From Nymphaea colorata (Eukaryota > Streptophyta > Magnoliopsida > Nymphaeales > Nymphaeaceae), in NCBI RefSeq assembly GCF_008831285.2, contig NC_045138.2, positions 7,037,205 to 7,101,204 of the forward strand: DNA of 64,000 nt. Reading direction: 5' to 3'. Shown in pieces: positions 44,770 through 57,949 of this stretch (position 1 is its first letter; the number at the start of each line of letters is the position of its first letter). A program made the position numbers and the translations under genes. A model generated the notes under the pieces. That model did no database searches, was not told the origin of the DNA, and worked only from the letters and a program-made list of their open reading frames with translations.

Positions 44770-45242
44770 TAGGGCTGCACATGAGCTGAGTCGAGCCCGA
44801 GCTTGGCCAACTCGAGCTCGACTCGACTGAAAGAACTCGAGCTCGAACTCAACTCGACTACACAAAATCAAGTTCAAACTCGACTTGTTTAACCCATTTA
44901 ACTCGTTTAGGCGTCAACTCATTTGACGTTAACTCGTGTAAACATTAACTCGTTTAATTCTTGTAAGCATTAAGTCATGTAACTCATTTAACTCGTGTAA
45001 GTTGTGAAAATTTGTTTTTACCTTAAAAGTTAAAACTAGTGAACCGGTTTTGGCGATATTATATACAATATCGGTTTGCGAGTTGAGTCAAGTTTTTGAA
45101 ATTCGAACTCGACTAGTTTATCATTTCAAATATCTTTGTAAGCTCGAACTCAACTTGTTTATAAACAAGTTGAGCACAAACCAAGTTTTTTCAAGCAAAT
45201 TCGAATCGAGCCCGAGTTGGCTTGGCTTGTTGTGTAGCCCTA
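44770..45242. mobile_element. Complete CTCGAGCT-rich hAT-like MITE (473 bp)
   Basis: Ends TAGGGCTGCACATGAGCTG and TTGTTGTGTAGCCCTA. Flanks GTCCTGAG (44762-44769) and GTCCTAAG (45243-45250) form an 8-bp target duplication with one mismatch. The interior is made of CTCGAGCTCGACTCG and AACTCGTTTAA words. Confidence 0.9.
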
Positions 45243-45250
45243 GTCCTAAG

Positions 45251-46600
45251 GGGGTTGGCACAACACCAACTTTTTGTGGCAGTTAAAAGGGAGTCACGGA
45301 ACGCATAAGTTGAAGTGCAGAGAGAGCAGAAGTCCAAAACAAAGAAAGCAGACCCTGTACCCTAAAAGGACAAACACTTGAATAAGAGCATCAGCTGCCT
45401 ACTGGCTGGTGGGTCTCCACCTGTTCACGAAGAGAAAATGAAAAAGAAAAGCTCTTGATCATTTGGGAAGAAAGAAAGGTTGGTCCATTGTGAAAATGTT
45501 TCGTTCAGCAACCAAAGATTTTGTAAGCTCTCAAGACCACGTGAAACATGGCCAACTACTACATGCTATTAAAAATTTAAATGTCTCTTCAAAAGAAGAG
45601 AAGAGAAATTTTCAGAAAAGCACGCACCTAAACATTTGACAATTATTGCCACAAACTTTAGCTTTGAATATCATCAAATGCATAAGTATTAACAAAAACA
45701 TTTGTGAGTAAATTTCTTTGGAAAGACACGTGGGTACTGAAAAACACATGAACAGATGCACCTAAAGCTTTTGATGGTACCTGAAAATTAACATAAGTTC
45801 CAAATGTTATAGAAAAATGTATTTTTCTTTCAATATAGTTGACAGAAAACCTACTTATTTGGATTGGGTTAAGTAAATTGTTTCTTTTTGAGTAGTTAAC
45901 TAACATAGGTTAAATTGATGGAGTGGTACTTCTTATTATTAGCATAAAAAAGTTGGTATATTTTCAATTATGCCCAAAACCTGAGTGCTTTTAAGTAATC
46001 AGATAATTAAGTTTTAGGTCTGATTAATTCTAAATATTTCTCTTTTCCAAAAAAAGAATTAAAGAGAGAAAAAAGGAAGCTGTATTTTAAACTTTATCAA
46101 ATTTGCATGTTTCTTCAAACACGTTCAAAAGCAAGGAAAGCAATATAATTGCATGCATTAAATGAGTTTGTAAGGAGACGCAAAAAACTTTCCTTTGAGA
46201 CATTTGTATCATTATTTTCCCATGGTCATTTTTTTGGTGCCCCCACTAGGGAAAATTGAATCAATGGATCAAATTCTGGTTAGATACAGCCAGTACTGCA
46301 TCTGATCCCGCTAATTCAATGTTGGATCTATGAATGCAAACTCAGTTTCATATTGGAATGAAAGAAACATCGCCATGAGTCCGAAATTTGTGACTGGCAT
46401 TCTGATGAAATTACTGAAGTGGAACCCAATTTGAATGACACTTCAAATTTTGCAGCCAAACTTCATTGACCTGTTCGAATTGCCCGTGAAATCTGACCAA
46501 TGGACATCCCTAATGCCGAACTAAAGTGGTTACAATATTTGGGTGCGGCCGGGCTCCAGCGGCTGGTAGGCGGTCGGCTGGTGTGGGCAATTACCTATAC
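45251..46600. other. Intergenic stretch, nothing recognised
   Basis: AT-rich, no gene or clear repeat visible until a CGGCTGGTGTGGGCAATTAC block (46570-46592) that resembles the interior of the CAGTGGCGGAGC MITE family and marks the edge of the large duplication. Confidence 0.4.
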
Positions 46601-47588
46601 CAGCTACAACGTGCCTCCGCTACTGTTTCGACCCCACCTGCAATGCATCAAGCTGTCCTTGATTCGGCCTGTTTGCATCCCTAGCAACATAGCGGTGGGA
46701 CATATGTGTTCCAAACAAATATGGACTAGACAAAAATATATGGACCCATGCATGCCTTCAAATTATTGCATAAAATGCTGACAAATCAGAAAAAGAAAAA
46801 ACAGGAAAGTACGGATCCCTTCCCCCATTTCTTCAACAACCACTTTATATTTTTGCAATACTTCTTACTAGAGATCCAAGCTAGTGCTGAATATTAGAAA
46901 ATATACTGGATTAAGATGCCAAGTGAAAATATATGAAGCACGAAAAGATGTTAGAATAAATTCACATTTTTTTTTTCCGATGCAACCCTGCGGGGGTAGG
47001 ACCCCAATTTTTTCATAACACTCACATTTTTTCCAGGAGAACATATATGTAAGGTATGATTCTTTTGCCATATTCAATCTCCAATGAAAGATGCTAGGAG
47101 GTAGGCTCCCCACCATTTATTAAGAAGAACCAATATGTACACCACAAAAAAAGATGTATAGAGTGACAAGGATGCCATGCATCTATCGGTAAGTAGTAAC
47201 CTCAAAAAACCAGAGCTGCTAACACAATAGCCCATCAAAAGTAATAAAAAAAACCAGGCTAAGCCAAGAAAAGGCCTGATACGACCTTTACCAAAAAACA
47301 TAATTGAGCATATAAAAGGATGAACTTGTGGAGTATCTGTCAAAAGAGTCAAAGTAGTCCCTTACCAGAGAACCGATGTTGAAAGGAATTGTATCATCTT
47401 TGAGCCTCAAGTGGTAGCTGTGGTAAGCTAAAAAACTCTATTTCTCAGGCTAGTTTCTTCTACCTTCAATAATAGACTTGAGGCTTCTGATCCATCCTTT
47501 GTTGTTGAAATGGATTTGCCATATTCAATCTCGACTGCACATTTTTAGATGCACAATTTTCTAGTGAGATCTGCTACTAGAGATAGAA

Positions 47589-47930
47589 TGCAATACTCTT
47601 ACTTTAAAAAATTTTGTGTCATATCTAAGATTGTGAATAATCTTAAGAGACTCATACAAAAAGTTATTAAGTGGTTGATTATCCTGGTCCTTATCATTTT
47701 TGAGGCCGGAGCCTACTAGGGGTGGGTTGGAATCCATCGGACTTGGAGCCCGTGTCCAATGTGGGAGTGGGTCGGGTTGTTACAGTTGGTACCAGAACCG
47801 ATTTAACATTTGGACTTGGGGCCTTACATGTTGTGGAGGCGTGTATCTCTTAAGAGGAGTGGATTGTAATGCCCACTTTAAAAAATTTAGTCTTATATCT
47901 AAGATTATGAGAATCAGTATGAGACTCGAG
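47589..47930 (+). mobile_element. TRIM retrotransposon (short LTRs, no genes)
   Basis: LTR 47589-47784 (TGCAATACTC..GGGTTGTTACA) is followed by TTGGTACCAGAACCG, which resembles the initiator-Met-tRNA primer site TGGTATCAGAGC. After about 80 bases comes a purine-rich CTTAAGAGGAGTGGAT, then the second LTR starts at 47865 (TGTAATGCCCACTTTAAAAA). The second LTR is truncated or diverged after about 65 bases. No protein is encoded, as expected of TRIMs. Confidence 0.8.
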
Positions 47931-48904
47931 TTGTGTGAACAATCCTCTCATTCACTTGATCACTTGAAGCTAGGCATAGCCAGACTGAGGGAAAATTTAC
48001 TAGTGAATGTTGTCACAACTTTTCATTTGACCAATGTAAAAAGTTTAAAGTTTTTCTTGAAGTTTTTTCAGAAACAATATGCCAAGATATGAATATTGAG
48101 CCCTCAAGTAATCCAGCTCGAGGGTCTTGAGTCCAAAGCCCTAGCGAGATTAACCATGATTATTCGACACAAAAGATATCTCTTTGAACATGTGATTTGG
48201 CAGATTATGCTATTTGCTTGTGAAGAATATGCATTCTCATGTACACCAACATAATTATATCGAATAAATGAACTTCTTTATTCAGAAAGAGATGGCTAGA
48301 GTTGACCAAAACCGTACGTTTGGATTCATTTTCCACTAACATAAGCTTTATTTTATGTACGCTACACTACACAACAGTTAGCAAATAAGCACATCTATGT
48401 CATTCATGCAGTGGTTCAATGTGGACGTGAACTCAACGTGAAGCAAACAATTGAACTCAACGTGAAGCAAACAATTCTGTAAAGCCAAAACTTGGTTTCA
48501 CCAGCCTCAACTTTCACTGCAGTTAACTTAGATGTAAATGATCCAGTATATCCAAATTTTGAATCCTGATCCACTCAGGTTTCGTAATCCCATGTTAATT
48601 TTTTTTTTCTATATATGAGAAGATGATCTAAAGAGGCCGAAACCCCTCCCTCTTTCTCCCTGCCCTGGGAGTCTAGGTCTGTTTTGATACTTGGGTGGAG
48701 TGTTGGACAGTACCTTCAACTAAGAGAGTATTTAGCAGCTGGAACACTATCGGAACCTGAAATAATGAATCTACCCGAAGGACTAGGCAAGTTCTTGGGA
48801 TCAGTGATAGATGAATCTACCTCAATTTGGGGCAGGTTCATGGAACACTCGTGTGGCATAGAACACTCTGTGTGGCATTCTAGTTGTCAAACTTATGCAT
48901 CACA

Positions 48905-49012
48905 CACCCACCATTTGTAATCCAGGACAATAACGCCCATGGGAATCGATGACTGACCTTTCAGTGCTCCAGTGTCCAAACAATTATGCTATGCCCCTCG
49001 GGGCTATCTGTG
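48905..49012 (-). mobile_element. tRNA-derived SINE
   Basis: On the minus strand GGCATAGCATAATTGTTTGG (A-box-like) is followed by CATCGATTCCCATGGGCG (B-box-like). Counterpart in copy B at 57950-58045. Confidence 0.55.
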
Positions 49013-50079
49013 GCAGGAGAGCATATCTCCTTGAATCATACAATATGAACCAGATTCTCGATTTACATCAGTTCATTATATGCATCCTTTATTTCTTATG
49101 GAAACCATAGTTACTTCTTTTTGAACCGTATAATTCCATGTGTAACAGTAGGCATATGAAACTGAATGTTAAATTATGCACCTAATGCCAATGTATTAAT
49201 TTTTTTATTTTTGGTGTCAGCGTCTGGAAGGTACACTTTTGTGTCACATGATGTGGAGTCAAGAAAATAATCAGTAAATGCCGGCATGAATCGAAGCAGT
49301 GGCCCATGGAACGTGGATTTCCTGGTCATATGGGGTCAAGGAAATATTATTTCTATCTATATATAATATATGGTACCTTGCCTTTGGGTCCATCAAATTT
49401 GTACGTAGCAAAGACATTGTGTAAATATATATGTTATAATATTAATTAGCAGCATTTGGTGATATATATGTCGACGGGGTTGGTATCTTTATCGACAATG
49501 ACTATACAACATTTACACTAACTTCATTACCAATAGAAAGAAAACAAAAAAAACATCTAGTTTCAAGTGTAGTTAGGTGGGCTCGAGACTTATGAAAAGG
49601 CATCCTACTTTGATTCATGTGGGCACTATGCTTTTTAAGGTGTGACGTAGTACATGTGCAGCTGCCTATAAACCATTAAGGCAGGGGATATATATATATT
49701 TTTTGCATGCTTAAAACTAATGACAAACTCATATTCGCCCTTAGGTTTGATCCATACATTCAAAAATCTGTGATTCAAATACATCTTTTTTTGTTCTTGT
49801 CGTTGTTGTTTTTTTTTTCTGTTTGGTATTCATTACGCAAAGAGAACTAGTATACTTTGTTCATGATTTTAAATTTCTACTTGTTGCTAAGCTTATTGGA
49901 TGAAAAACATCACCAGATTATCAGTGGCACGAAGAATAATAATAGAACAAGACAGATAAGAGGTTAAAGAATAATATTCTTTGTTCCAAAGTATATATCA
50001 TGATTCTCAATCATGCATTTAGTATTGGCATCACTTTCTTCCTTCTTAATTATTATGTGAATGTACAGTAAGCATGCCT

Positions 50080-50091
<12 letters not shown>

Positions 50092-50142
<51 letters not shown>
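50092..50142. repeat. (TC)n(TA)n microsatellite
   Basis: TC run then TA run. The counterpart in copy B (59106-59157) has similar structure but different length. Confidence 0.95.
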
Positions 50143-50147
<5 letters not shown>

Positions 50148-50517
50148 CTGCCAGATGCTAACAAATCAAAATTTGTCCATATTAACCTTTGTCAAAAGCA
50201 CCGTGAGTTGTCACTGCATACTAAACGTACTAGGGCCCTTATAGCAGTTGATTTTTAACAACAGATTTTTAGTTTTTATCCATCCAGTAACATGCGGTGG
50301 TAAATCCTCTCACTCACCATGCAGACTGATGGTCCTAAACATGTAGGATTGTAAAATTTGTTTACACGAAAAGAAACTTGATTTTTTTTTGTTTCTTACA
50401 TATTTGAATATTTCGAAGCAGTTTATATAATTAGATCTATAGAAATGCAAAAAGTAATAGAGGGGCACTTGGGAGGCAGGTTTGGAAATGCTAACTGTAT
50501 AAGTACAAGAACTACGT

Positions 50518-50690
50518 AGTCTTTCAAGGGGTTGGTGCAATGGTTAGGACGGAGACTAATAGGCAGTCAGTTTTTGTTTTGAATCATCAGCGCATTAACT
50601 CTGGCAAAAAAAAAGTGCAAGTTATTGACATGCAAGTTGAAATATGGTGGGAGGCGCACCCCTATCTAGTTATCGAAAGCAGACCCTATG
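50518..50690 (+). mobile_element. tRNA-derived SINE
   Basis: TTGGTGCAATGGTTAGGACG contains TGGTGCAATGG, an exact fit to the A-box consensus. About 30 bases later TTTTGAATCATC resembles a degraded B box. A related copy lies at 59578 and a split one at 9836. Confidence 0.55.
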
Positions 50691-51629
50691 TCTTCAGGAA
50701 ACGAGAGATTGGGTGAGAGCTTCGACTCTTTTGTGAACGGATGATAGGATGAAATACTCCTCCGGTACAAGAACTATAGATAATGAAATCTACATAGAAT
50801 TGACATAATCAATAGTTCACATGGTGCCACACGTAAAGTTATTTTTTACAAAATAAATGAATGAATATTTACATTTTGATTGGTTAGATGTCCCTTCAAT
50901 TATTTTAACTTTCATTGTCACTTAGAATATAAGAGAGAGAGAGGCACGAGTGTTCAATTTTTAAGTCTATTTTTTATCAGTAATAAACTTGTGTTGATAT
51001 CTTACTAATTAACTAAAAATTGAAGACCACAAAGCTTAATTTGTCATTGTTTATTACCAAAAATGATACGCCAAACCCAGGAACCCGTTCATCATAATGG
51101 GCAAGTTCAAGTTATAGTTGTATGTTAAAACAAAGAAACTACTATGAAATTCGGAAATCTAAAACATCTCAGTTTTAAGGATTAAACATGTGTTTCTAGT
51201 TGAAGGCAAAAGTTTTACTTCTTGCGAATTTTTTTGAACAAAATAAGTAACAGCGGCCCATGAATTTTTGACTCCTCACTTGAGCATTGAAAAAAAAAAA
51301 TCTAAGAAGCAAAACTTTTTGACAAATATATCTCTTTTAATTTTCTAATTTTTACTTGCAAATTAAAGTCTTGCTGCCAATCAAACAGTTACTAATCGCG
51401 CCTGCTGTAACCTGTTCCCGTAGTAAATTACAGCAAGCTGACAATTCATTTTAGTGCTCTAATAAAAGTTAAATCTTCTTAGTAGTTAATTTTACAGATT
51501 GACTTCTTCCACCCAAAGCCTGTTGCGCTTCTAAGAAAGGTAGACCAGCAGAATCTCTCTCTCTCTCTCTTTAAGACATTAGCAATAGCAGTCGTTCTCT
51601 ACGTGCAGTTACAAGCGCCAGCCTAAGAC

Positions 51630-51639
<10 letters not shown>

Positions 51640-51664
<25 letters not shown>
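51640..51664. repeat. (TA)n microsatellite
   Basis: Short TA array preceding one of two diverged direct repeats (51665-51890 and 51967-52190). Confidence 0.9.
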
Positions 51665-51667
<3 letters not shown>

Positions 51668-51892
51668 GACATGCATTGAGTGGATCTGATTAATTATACT
51701 GTCCGATTCAATGCATGGGGCAGTGTACTATGAAATTGGAGGATTCCTATGCCCAAACAGAGACAGAAAAACCCACAAATCCTACACACACAGTATTTGG
51801 TAGGTCTTTGGTAGGTCTCAGGCCACTAGGTCAGTGATAAAATTGAGACCACTTAAAATCAATTATTAAAAACACTTTTTTGTATAATGTAA

Positions 51893-51968
<76 letters not shown>

Positions 51969-52185
51969 TAAGACCTGCATTGGGTGGATGTGTTTAATTA
52001 TACTGACTGATTCAATGCATTGGGCAGTGTACTATGAAAGAGGGTGGATTTCTATGCTCAAACAGAGAGAGAAATCCACATATCCTACATACACACAGAG
52101 TATTTGGTAGATCCCAGGCCACTAGGTCAGGAATAAAATTGAGACCACTTAAAATTAATTATTCAAAACACTTTTTGGTATAATG

Positions 52186-52190
<5 letters not shown>
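51665..52190. repeat. Two-copy direct repeat separated by CA/TA microsatellite
   Basis: GCATTGAGTGGATCTG..CAATGCATGGGGCAGTGTACTATGAAA.. at 51671 recurs as GCATTGGGTGGATGTG..CAATGCATTGGGCAGTGTACTATGAAA at 51977, each ending CACTTTTT.GTATAATGTAA before a microsatellite. Copy B has only one such unit (60660-60870). Confidence 0.75.
51896..51966. repeat. (CA)n(TA)n microsatellite
   Basis: About 32 bp CA then about 38 bp TA. Confidence 0.95.

Positions 52191-52272
<82 letters not shown>
52189..52272. repeat. (TA)n microsatellite
   Basis: About 84 bp of TA. Confidence 0.95.
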
Positions 52273-52279
<7 letters not shown>

Positions 52280-52898
52280 TTGTATACATAAGCTAGTCAT
52301 TTTTTAAATTCAAGATGTTTTTATAATAATAAAAATCGATGGCACTTCTGTCAACAAATCTTTTAATAGTAGAAAAGTCAACATTTTTCTTAATTTTAAT
52401 TTGAACTGTGACATATTTTATGTTCAAAACATTTATAAACACATTACAATGTGTCTAAAATTCCTATTGGAAGAGTGCATAATAGCATGGATAAGCTCAT
52501 GTCAACCCGTCAATTTGGGATCCAATTCAGGATTTTCCTTGGGACGTGTTGGAAAGAATCGAAATGTAATAATATCAATTCATACAAAAGAAAATTGATT
52601 CAAACACTGTACCTATGGGAAAGAGATAGAGGGAGATTAAAGAAACTGAAGATTTCACATAGTACTTTTGATCGAAAAATCAATCTAATTGATTTTCGTT
52701 CGATGAGAAAAGCGATCATTTGACAGAAATTTAAGTTTATCTCTGACCTAGTGATCTGACATTTTGGAATTACAATACATATATTTCTGGCCATCTTGAA
52801 CTTCATCCAATCACAAACGCCCCGATGCAATATAAAATAAAAGGCAATGCAATAAAATAAGAGGCATAAGGATTTTCGGCATCCAAACATAAATGGAA

Positions 52899-53008
<110 letters not shown>

Positions 53009-53399
53009 CTTCCATACTTTATAGGGTCATTATTTTTATACTATTTGTTTGCAGTCAAATCCTTATGAGTTGGCCTCCTAACATTAATACAAATAAAACG
53101 AAAGAGATTCTTATACTTGATTACCACCACATTTTGGATCCCAAGAATCATGTTGCTTCAAGTAGAAGCCGAGTTTTGCCTAGTCTTTTCATCATTTGAT
53201 AATTTAATCAGGAGAAGGAAGATTCCATTCTTCCTTCTCATTCAATTATTAATTGTGAGTCTTAAGAAGCGTGCTTCAATGGTTCCAATGCAGATTGGCA
53301 TATCCGAATACATACACATAGACATACATACACATAAAACCCTTGCTAAATTAGAAGGTCACTATTTTGAGATGTTGGATAGTTGCCGAATTGTTAAAA

Positions 53400-53835
53400 T
53401 TTAAAAATTCATTACCGTAACTCATCGTTAAAACACCATAAACCCTTGCTAATGCGAATGCATTAATTGTTTCTTAGTGTTAAAATTGTAAATCAGATCA
53501 CACAAATGAATGTTTCAGTTTTCAGGTGAATAGGAGGAGTATCTCGACACCCAAGTAAAAGTGAAAGCCTCTCTTTCCCTCGCTCTATGACTGCATTGAT
53601 ATCTAGTGTAGAATCTTCAATGTTGACTGCTAGTATAATAGTCGAAGGGGAGGCGTCGTCGCCTCATGCCACTTGAACCCCTTGGAGCATGTGAAACTTG
53701 TAATTGACGAGTAAGGTTTCAAAAGAAGTGCACTGAGTCAGTGACCATAGTCATGTGAGGAACCTCGATCACATCACATGGTTTGATGCGATGCTTCAGG
53801 TAGTTGTGATTAAATTGAACTTAAAATGGCTACAT
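53400..53835. other. Segment present in copy A, replaced in copy B
   Basis: Copy B has a CTCGAGCT-type segment (61556-61800) in place of most of this sequence (about 53375-53800). No gene seen. Confidence 0.45.
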
Positions 53836-54639
53836 ATATATAAATATAAATAGAGATATAAATAAATAAATAAATAAATTATATATATATATATATATAT
53901 AGTTCATAGATATTCCTGTGGACTATGTCTATGACCAGTGTGGAGATCCAAATACCGACGTGAGTCACACGTGGATGAGTATTTAATTGCTTCCTCTCAA
54001 AAGCCAAAGTCACAGATGTGCTAAGCAAGTAGCCTTTGCTGCTAGATGATTTCTTTTGGTTATTAGCAAACAAGCTATAAATACATGAACAATTTTTAGG
54101 AGAATGACTTTTCATGCTTCAAGAAACCTACCCCTTATTGGGAGGCTAACTGTTCAACCCCAAAAAGTCAATATCGTGGATCACATCTGTACTGCTGAAA
54201 AATAGATATATATATATATATATATCTGTACGTTTAGTTTAAAAAATATTAAAAAGTTGTTGCAGTTGTTCTAATTAAATTTAGTTATTTGGACCGAGTT
54301 ACATAGATCTCACAACCCTAGTTGTTATGATCACATCTAATTGCTAAAATGTATTGAACATTATAAATTAAGTAGTTGATCTGATGCATGTTGAATCTTA
54401 ATGCATTATATCCCTTTTATTTGTTAAACAAATTGCAAAGATGGCAAAAATATCACATATTTCACAAAGAGGTGTGCCATTGATATTCAACTCTTCTACG
54501 TGAGAGGGCAGAAGGACAGTTGAAGCTCTCCCCAATTGTTTCTTCACTCCCACAATCCAGGGCCGCATTGCTGCCTAATATGGGCCTGGTGGCTGTCTAA
54601 AACAACTTGACCCACTTCTTTTATCCCATTAGCATAGAG

Positions 54640-54727
54640 GGTAAGCCCCCACAAGAATCGAATTAGCAACAAAAAATTTCACCTGATACGATACCCGCTC
54701 GACCAACTACACTATGCCCTTTGGGAC
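54640..54727 (-). mobile_element. tRNA-derived SINE
   Basis: On the minus strand GGCATAGTGTAGTTGGTCGAG contains TAGTGTAGTTG, an exact A-box fit. AATTCGATTCTTGTGGG downstream is one base off the B box. Counterpart at 62618-62705. Confidence 0.6.
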
Positions 54728-54757
54728 CATTGATTTGTACTCGCCATCTCCTTTTGC

Positions 54758-54936
54758 CAGTGGGGGAGCCATGATTTTTTAGCCTTGGGGCACTTCCACT
54801 GGTAACATAAATTTGGTGTGGGCACTGTATACAATTTTGGAGTCATAACAATGTACTGTTGAGATATTTTAATTTGATTTTTAATGGGCTGGTGTGGGCA
54901 GTGGCCCACCCCAGCCAACAAGTAGCTCCGCTACTG
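54758..54936 (+). mobile_element. CAGTGGCGGAGC-type hAT MITE (179 bp), copy A
   Basis: Left end CAGTGGGGGAGCCATG and right end GTAGCTCCGCTACTG. Flanks CCTTTTGC (54750-54757) and CCTTCAGC (54937-54944). The copy B left flank is CCTTCAGC, so the original 8-bp duplication was CCTTCAGC. Confidence 0.85.
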
Positions 54937-55609
54937 CCTTCAGCTTGAAGGGTGATCTAAGTCCAACCCCGTGGCCAGGTAGCAGAGCTTTTGTTGACAG
55001 CATGTCGCCCTTTTTGATATAAAAAGCGGTCACACTTGGACTTGAACAAGTGAATTTAGAATGAAAGGCCCAAGTAAGGTTTACTTTGGAACCAAATTGG
55101 CAGCTACAACTAAAAAAGCCTCATTTAAAATGGCAGCACTATCATTGTGAGAGGCAATTCATAATAGCTTCTTTTGTATGGTCGGCCTCAAAATTTTCCT
55201 TTATAATACTGTCTTACTTAAATTTGAAGCATCATTTATTAGTAGCATATGCAATTGCATGAGATGTGTAAATGGGACTTGCTAATGTTTGTGCACTTTT
55301 ATTAAAGAATAAAGAAGCCCTCAAGTGACCACATCAAGTGCTAATGACCCACTAACCTCGTTTAGTAAAGAAATAATAAAAAAAATCAAGAAAGCTCTAC
55401 TGCGAAATCAGACAAATGAAAATTTACCCCATGAGCTCACTCACTTGGTTAAGGGAGAGATCGTCATGAGAAAAGATTTAGTGAGGCTTAGATCCTTAGT
55501 AGGATCACAGTGAGCAGGAGGTTAACAACCTATTGTCTTGGAAAAAAGCCCAAAATCTCCTTATTCAGTCTACCTCTCTGGGAAGCATCGGGAAGCTAGG
55601 TAGGGTAAG

Positions 55610-55691
55610 GCTAAGCCGGGGCATCGAGCCGGCCCGGCCCAATAAGGAGTCGAGTTCGGGCCAGCCTGACACCCGAAACCCGGGCCTAGTC
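55610..55691. repeat. GGGCC-rich MITE end at the duplication junction
   Basis: GGCTAAGCCGGGGCATCGAGCC..CCCGAAACCCGGGCC matches the left end of the family copy at 63549-63640. It is cut where copy B begins, so the duplication breakpoint lies inside this element. Confidence 0.65.
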
Positions 55692-56662
55692 CAGCTACAA
55701 CGTGGCTCAGCCACTGTTTCGACCCCACTAGCAATGCATCTAGCTGTCCTTGATCCGGCCCGCTTGCATCCCTAGCAACATAGTGGTGGAACATATGTGT
55801 TCCAAACAAATATGGACCAGAGAAAAATATATGGACCCATGCATGCCTTCAAATTATTGCATAAAATGCTGACAAATCAGAAAAAAAAAACAGGAAAGTA
55901 TGGACCCCTTCCCCCATTTCTTCAAGGTTACTTTATATTTTTTCAGTACTTCTCACTAGAGATCCATGCTAGTGCTGAATATTAGAAAATATACTGGAAT
56001 AAGATGCCAAGTGAAAATATATGAAGCACAATAAGATGTTAGAATAAATTCACATTTTTTTTCCAATGTAACCCTGCGGGGGTAGGACCCCAATTTTTTC
56101 ATAACGCTCACATTTTTTCTAGGAGAATATGCATGTAAGGGCATAGCGTATTATGATTCTTTTGCCATATTCAATCTCCAATGAAGGATGCTCGGAGGTA
56201 GGCTCCCCACCATTTATTAAGAAAGAACAATATGTACACGACAAAAAAGTTGTACAGAGTGACGAGGATATCATGCATCTATCGGTAAGTAGTAAGCTCA
56301 AAAAACCAGAGTTGCTAACACAACAACCCCTCACAAGTAATAAAAAAATCAGGCTAAGCCTACTGAAAAACATAATTGAACATATAAAAGGATCAACTTG
56401 TAGAGTATCTGTCAAAAGAGTCAAAGCAGTCCTTACCAGAGAACCGATGTTGAAAGGAATTGTATCATCTTGGAGCCTCTAGTGGTAGCTGTGGTCAGTT
56501 AAAAAACTCCATTTCTCAGGCCAGTTTCTTCTACCTTCAATAATAGACTTGAGAAATCATCTGATCCATCCTTTGTTGTTGAAATGGATTTGCCATATTC
56601 AATCTCGACTGCACATTTTTACATGCACAATTTTCTAGTGAGATCTGCTACTAGAGATAAAA

Positions 56663-57000
56663 TGCAATACTCTTACTTTAAAAATTTTTGTGTCATCGAA
56701 GATTGTGAATAATATTCAGGGACTCATACTAGAAGTTATTAAGTGGTTGATTATCTTGGTTCTTATCATTTTTGAGGCTGGAGCCTAGTGGGGGGCGGGT
56801 TGGAATCCATTGGACTAGGAGCCCGTGTCCAATGTGAGAGTGGGCCGGGTTGTTACAGTTGGTACCAGAACCGATTCAACATTCGGACTTGGGGCCTTAC
56901 ATGTTGTGGAGGCGCGTATCTTAAGAGGAATGGATTGTAACGCCCACTTAAAAAAAATAATCTTATATCTAATGAGAATGAGTATGAGGGCAAGATGAAG
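56663..57000 (+). mobile_element. TRIM retrotransposon, copy B counterpart
   Basis: LTR 56663-56857 (TGCAATACTC..GGGTTGTTACA), then TTGGTACCAGAACCG, a purine-rich CTTAAGAGGAATGGAT and second-LTR start TGTAACGCCCACTT at 56936. It is followed by a G run (about 57001-57013). Confidence 0.8.
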
Positions 57001-57949
57001 GGGGGGGGGGGGGTGCATTCGCTTGATCACTTGAATCTAGGCATAGAAAACAAAAGGGGGTCCAGGCAGGGGTAGACTTGGGAAAATAAAAAACAACTTT
57101 TCATTTTACCAATGTAAAAAGTTTAAAGTTGTTCTTGAAGTTTCTTTAGAAACAATATGCCAAGATATGAATATTGAGCTCTCCAAGTGCTTCAGCTCGA
57201 GGGTCTTGAGTCCGAAGACCTAGCGAGATCAACAATGATTATTCGACACAAAAGATATCTCTTTGAACATGTGATTTGGCAGATTATGCTATTTGCTTGT
57301 GAAGAACATGGATTCCCATGTACACCAACATAATTATATCGAATAAATGAACTTCTTTATTATGGGTAGAGTTGACCAAAACCGTGCGTTTGGATTCATT
57401 TTCCACTAACATAAGCTTTATTTTATGTACGCTACACTATACAACAGTTAGCAAATATGCACATCTATGTCATTCATGCAGTGGTTCAATGTGAACGTGA
57501 ACTCAACGTGAAGCAAACAATTCTGTAAAGCCAAAACTTGGTTTCACCAGCCTCAACTTTCACTGCAGTTAAATTAGATGTAAATGATCCAATATATCCA
57601 AATTTTGAATCCAGATCCAGTCGAGTTTCCTAATCGCATGTTAATTTTTTTTTCTATATATGAGAAGATGATCTGAAGAGGCCGAAATCCTTCCCTCTTC
57701 CTCCCTGCCCCGAGAGTCTAGGTCTGTTTTGATACTTGGGTGGAGTGTTGGACAGTACCTTAAACTAAGGGAGTATTTAGCAGCTGGAACACTATAGGAA
57801 CATGGAACATGAAATCATGAATCCACCCCAAGGACTAGGCAAGTTGTTGGATAATTGAGTTCCAATGATAAATGAATCTACCTCAATTTTGGAGCAGGTT
57901 CATAAAACACTTGTGTGGCATTCTAGTTGCCGAACTTACGCGTCACACA

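Noticed and set aside
47700-48092. 130-residue open frame on the plus strand
   Set aside because: It spans the TRIM LTR, primer site and second LTR, so it is a chance frame in a non-coding retroelement.
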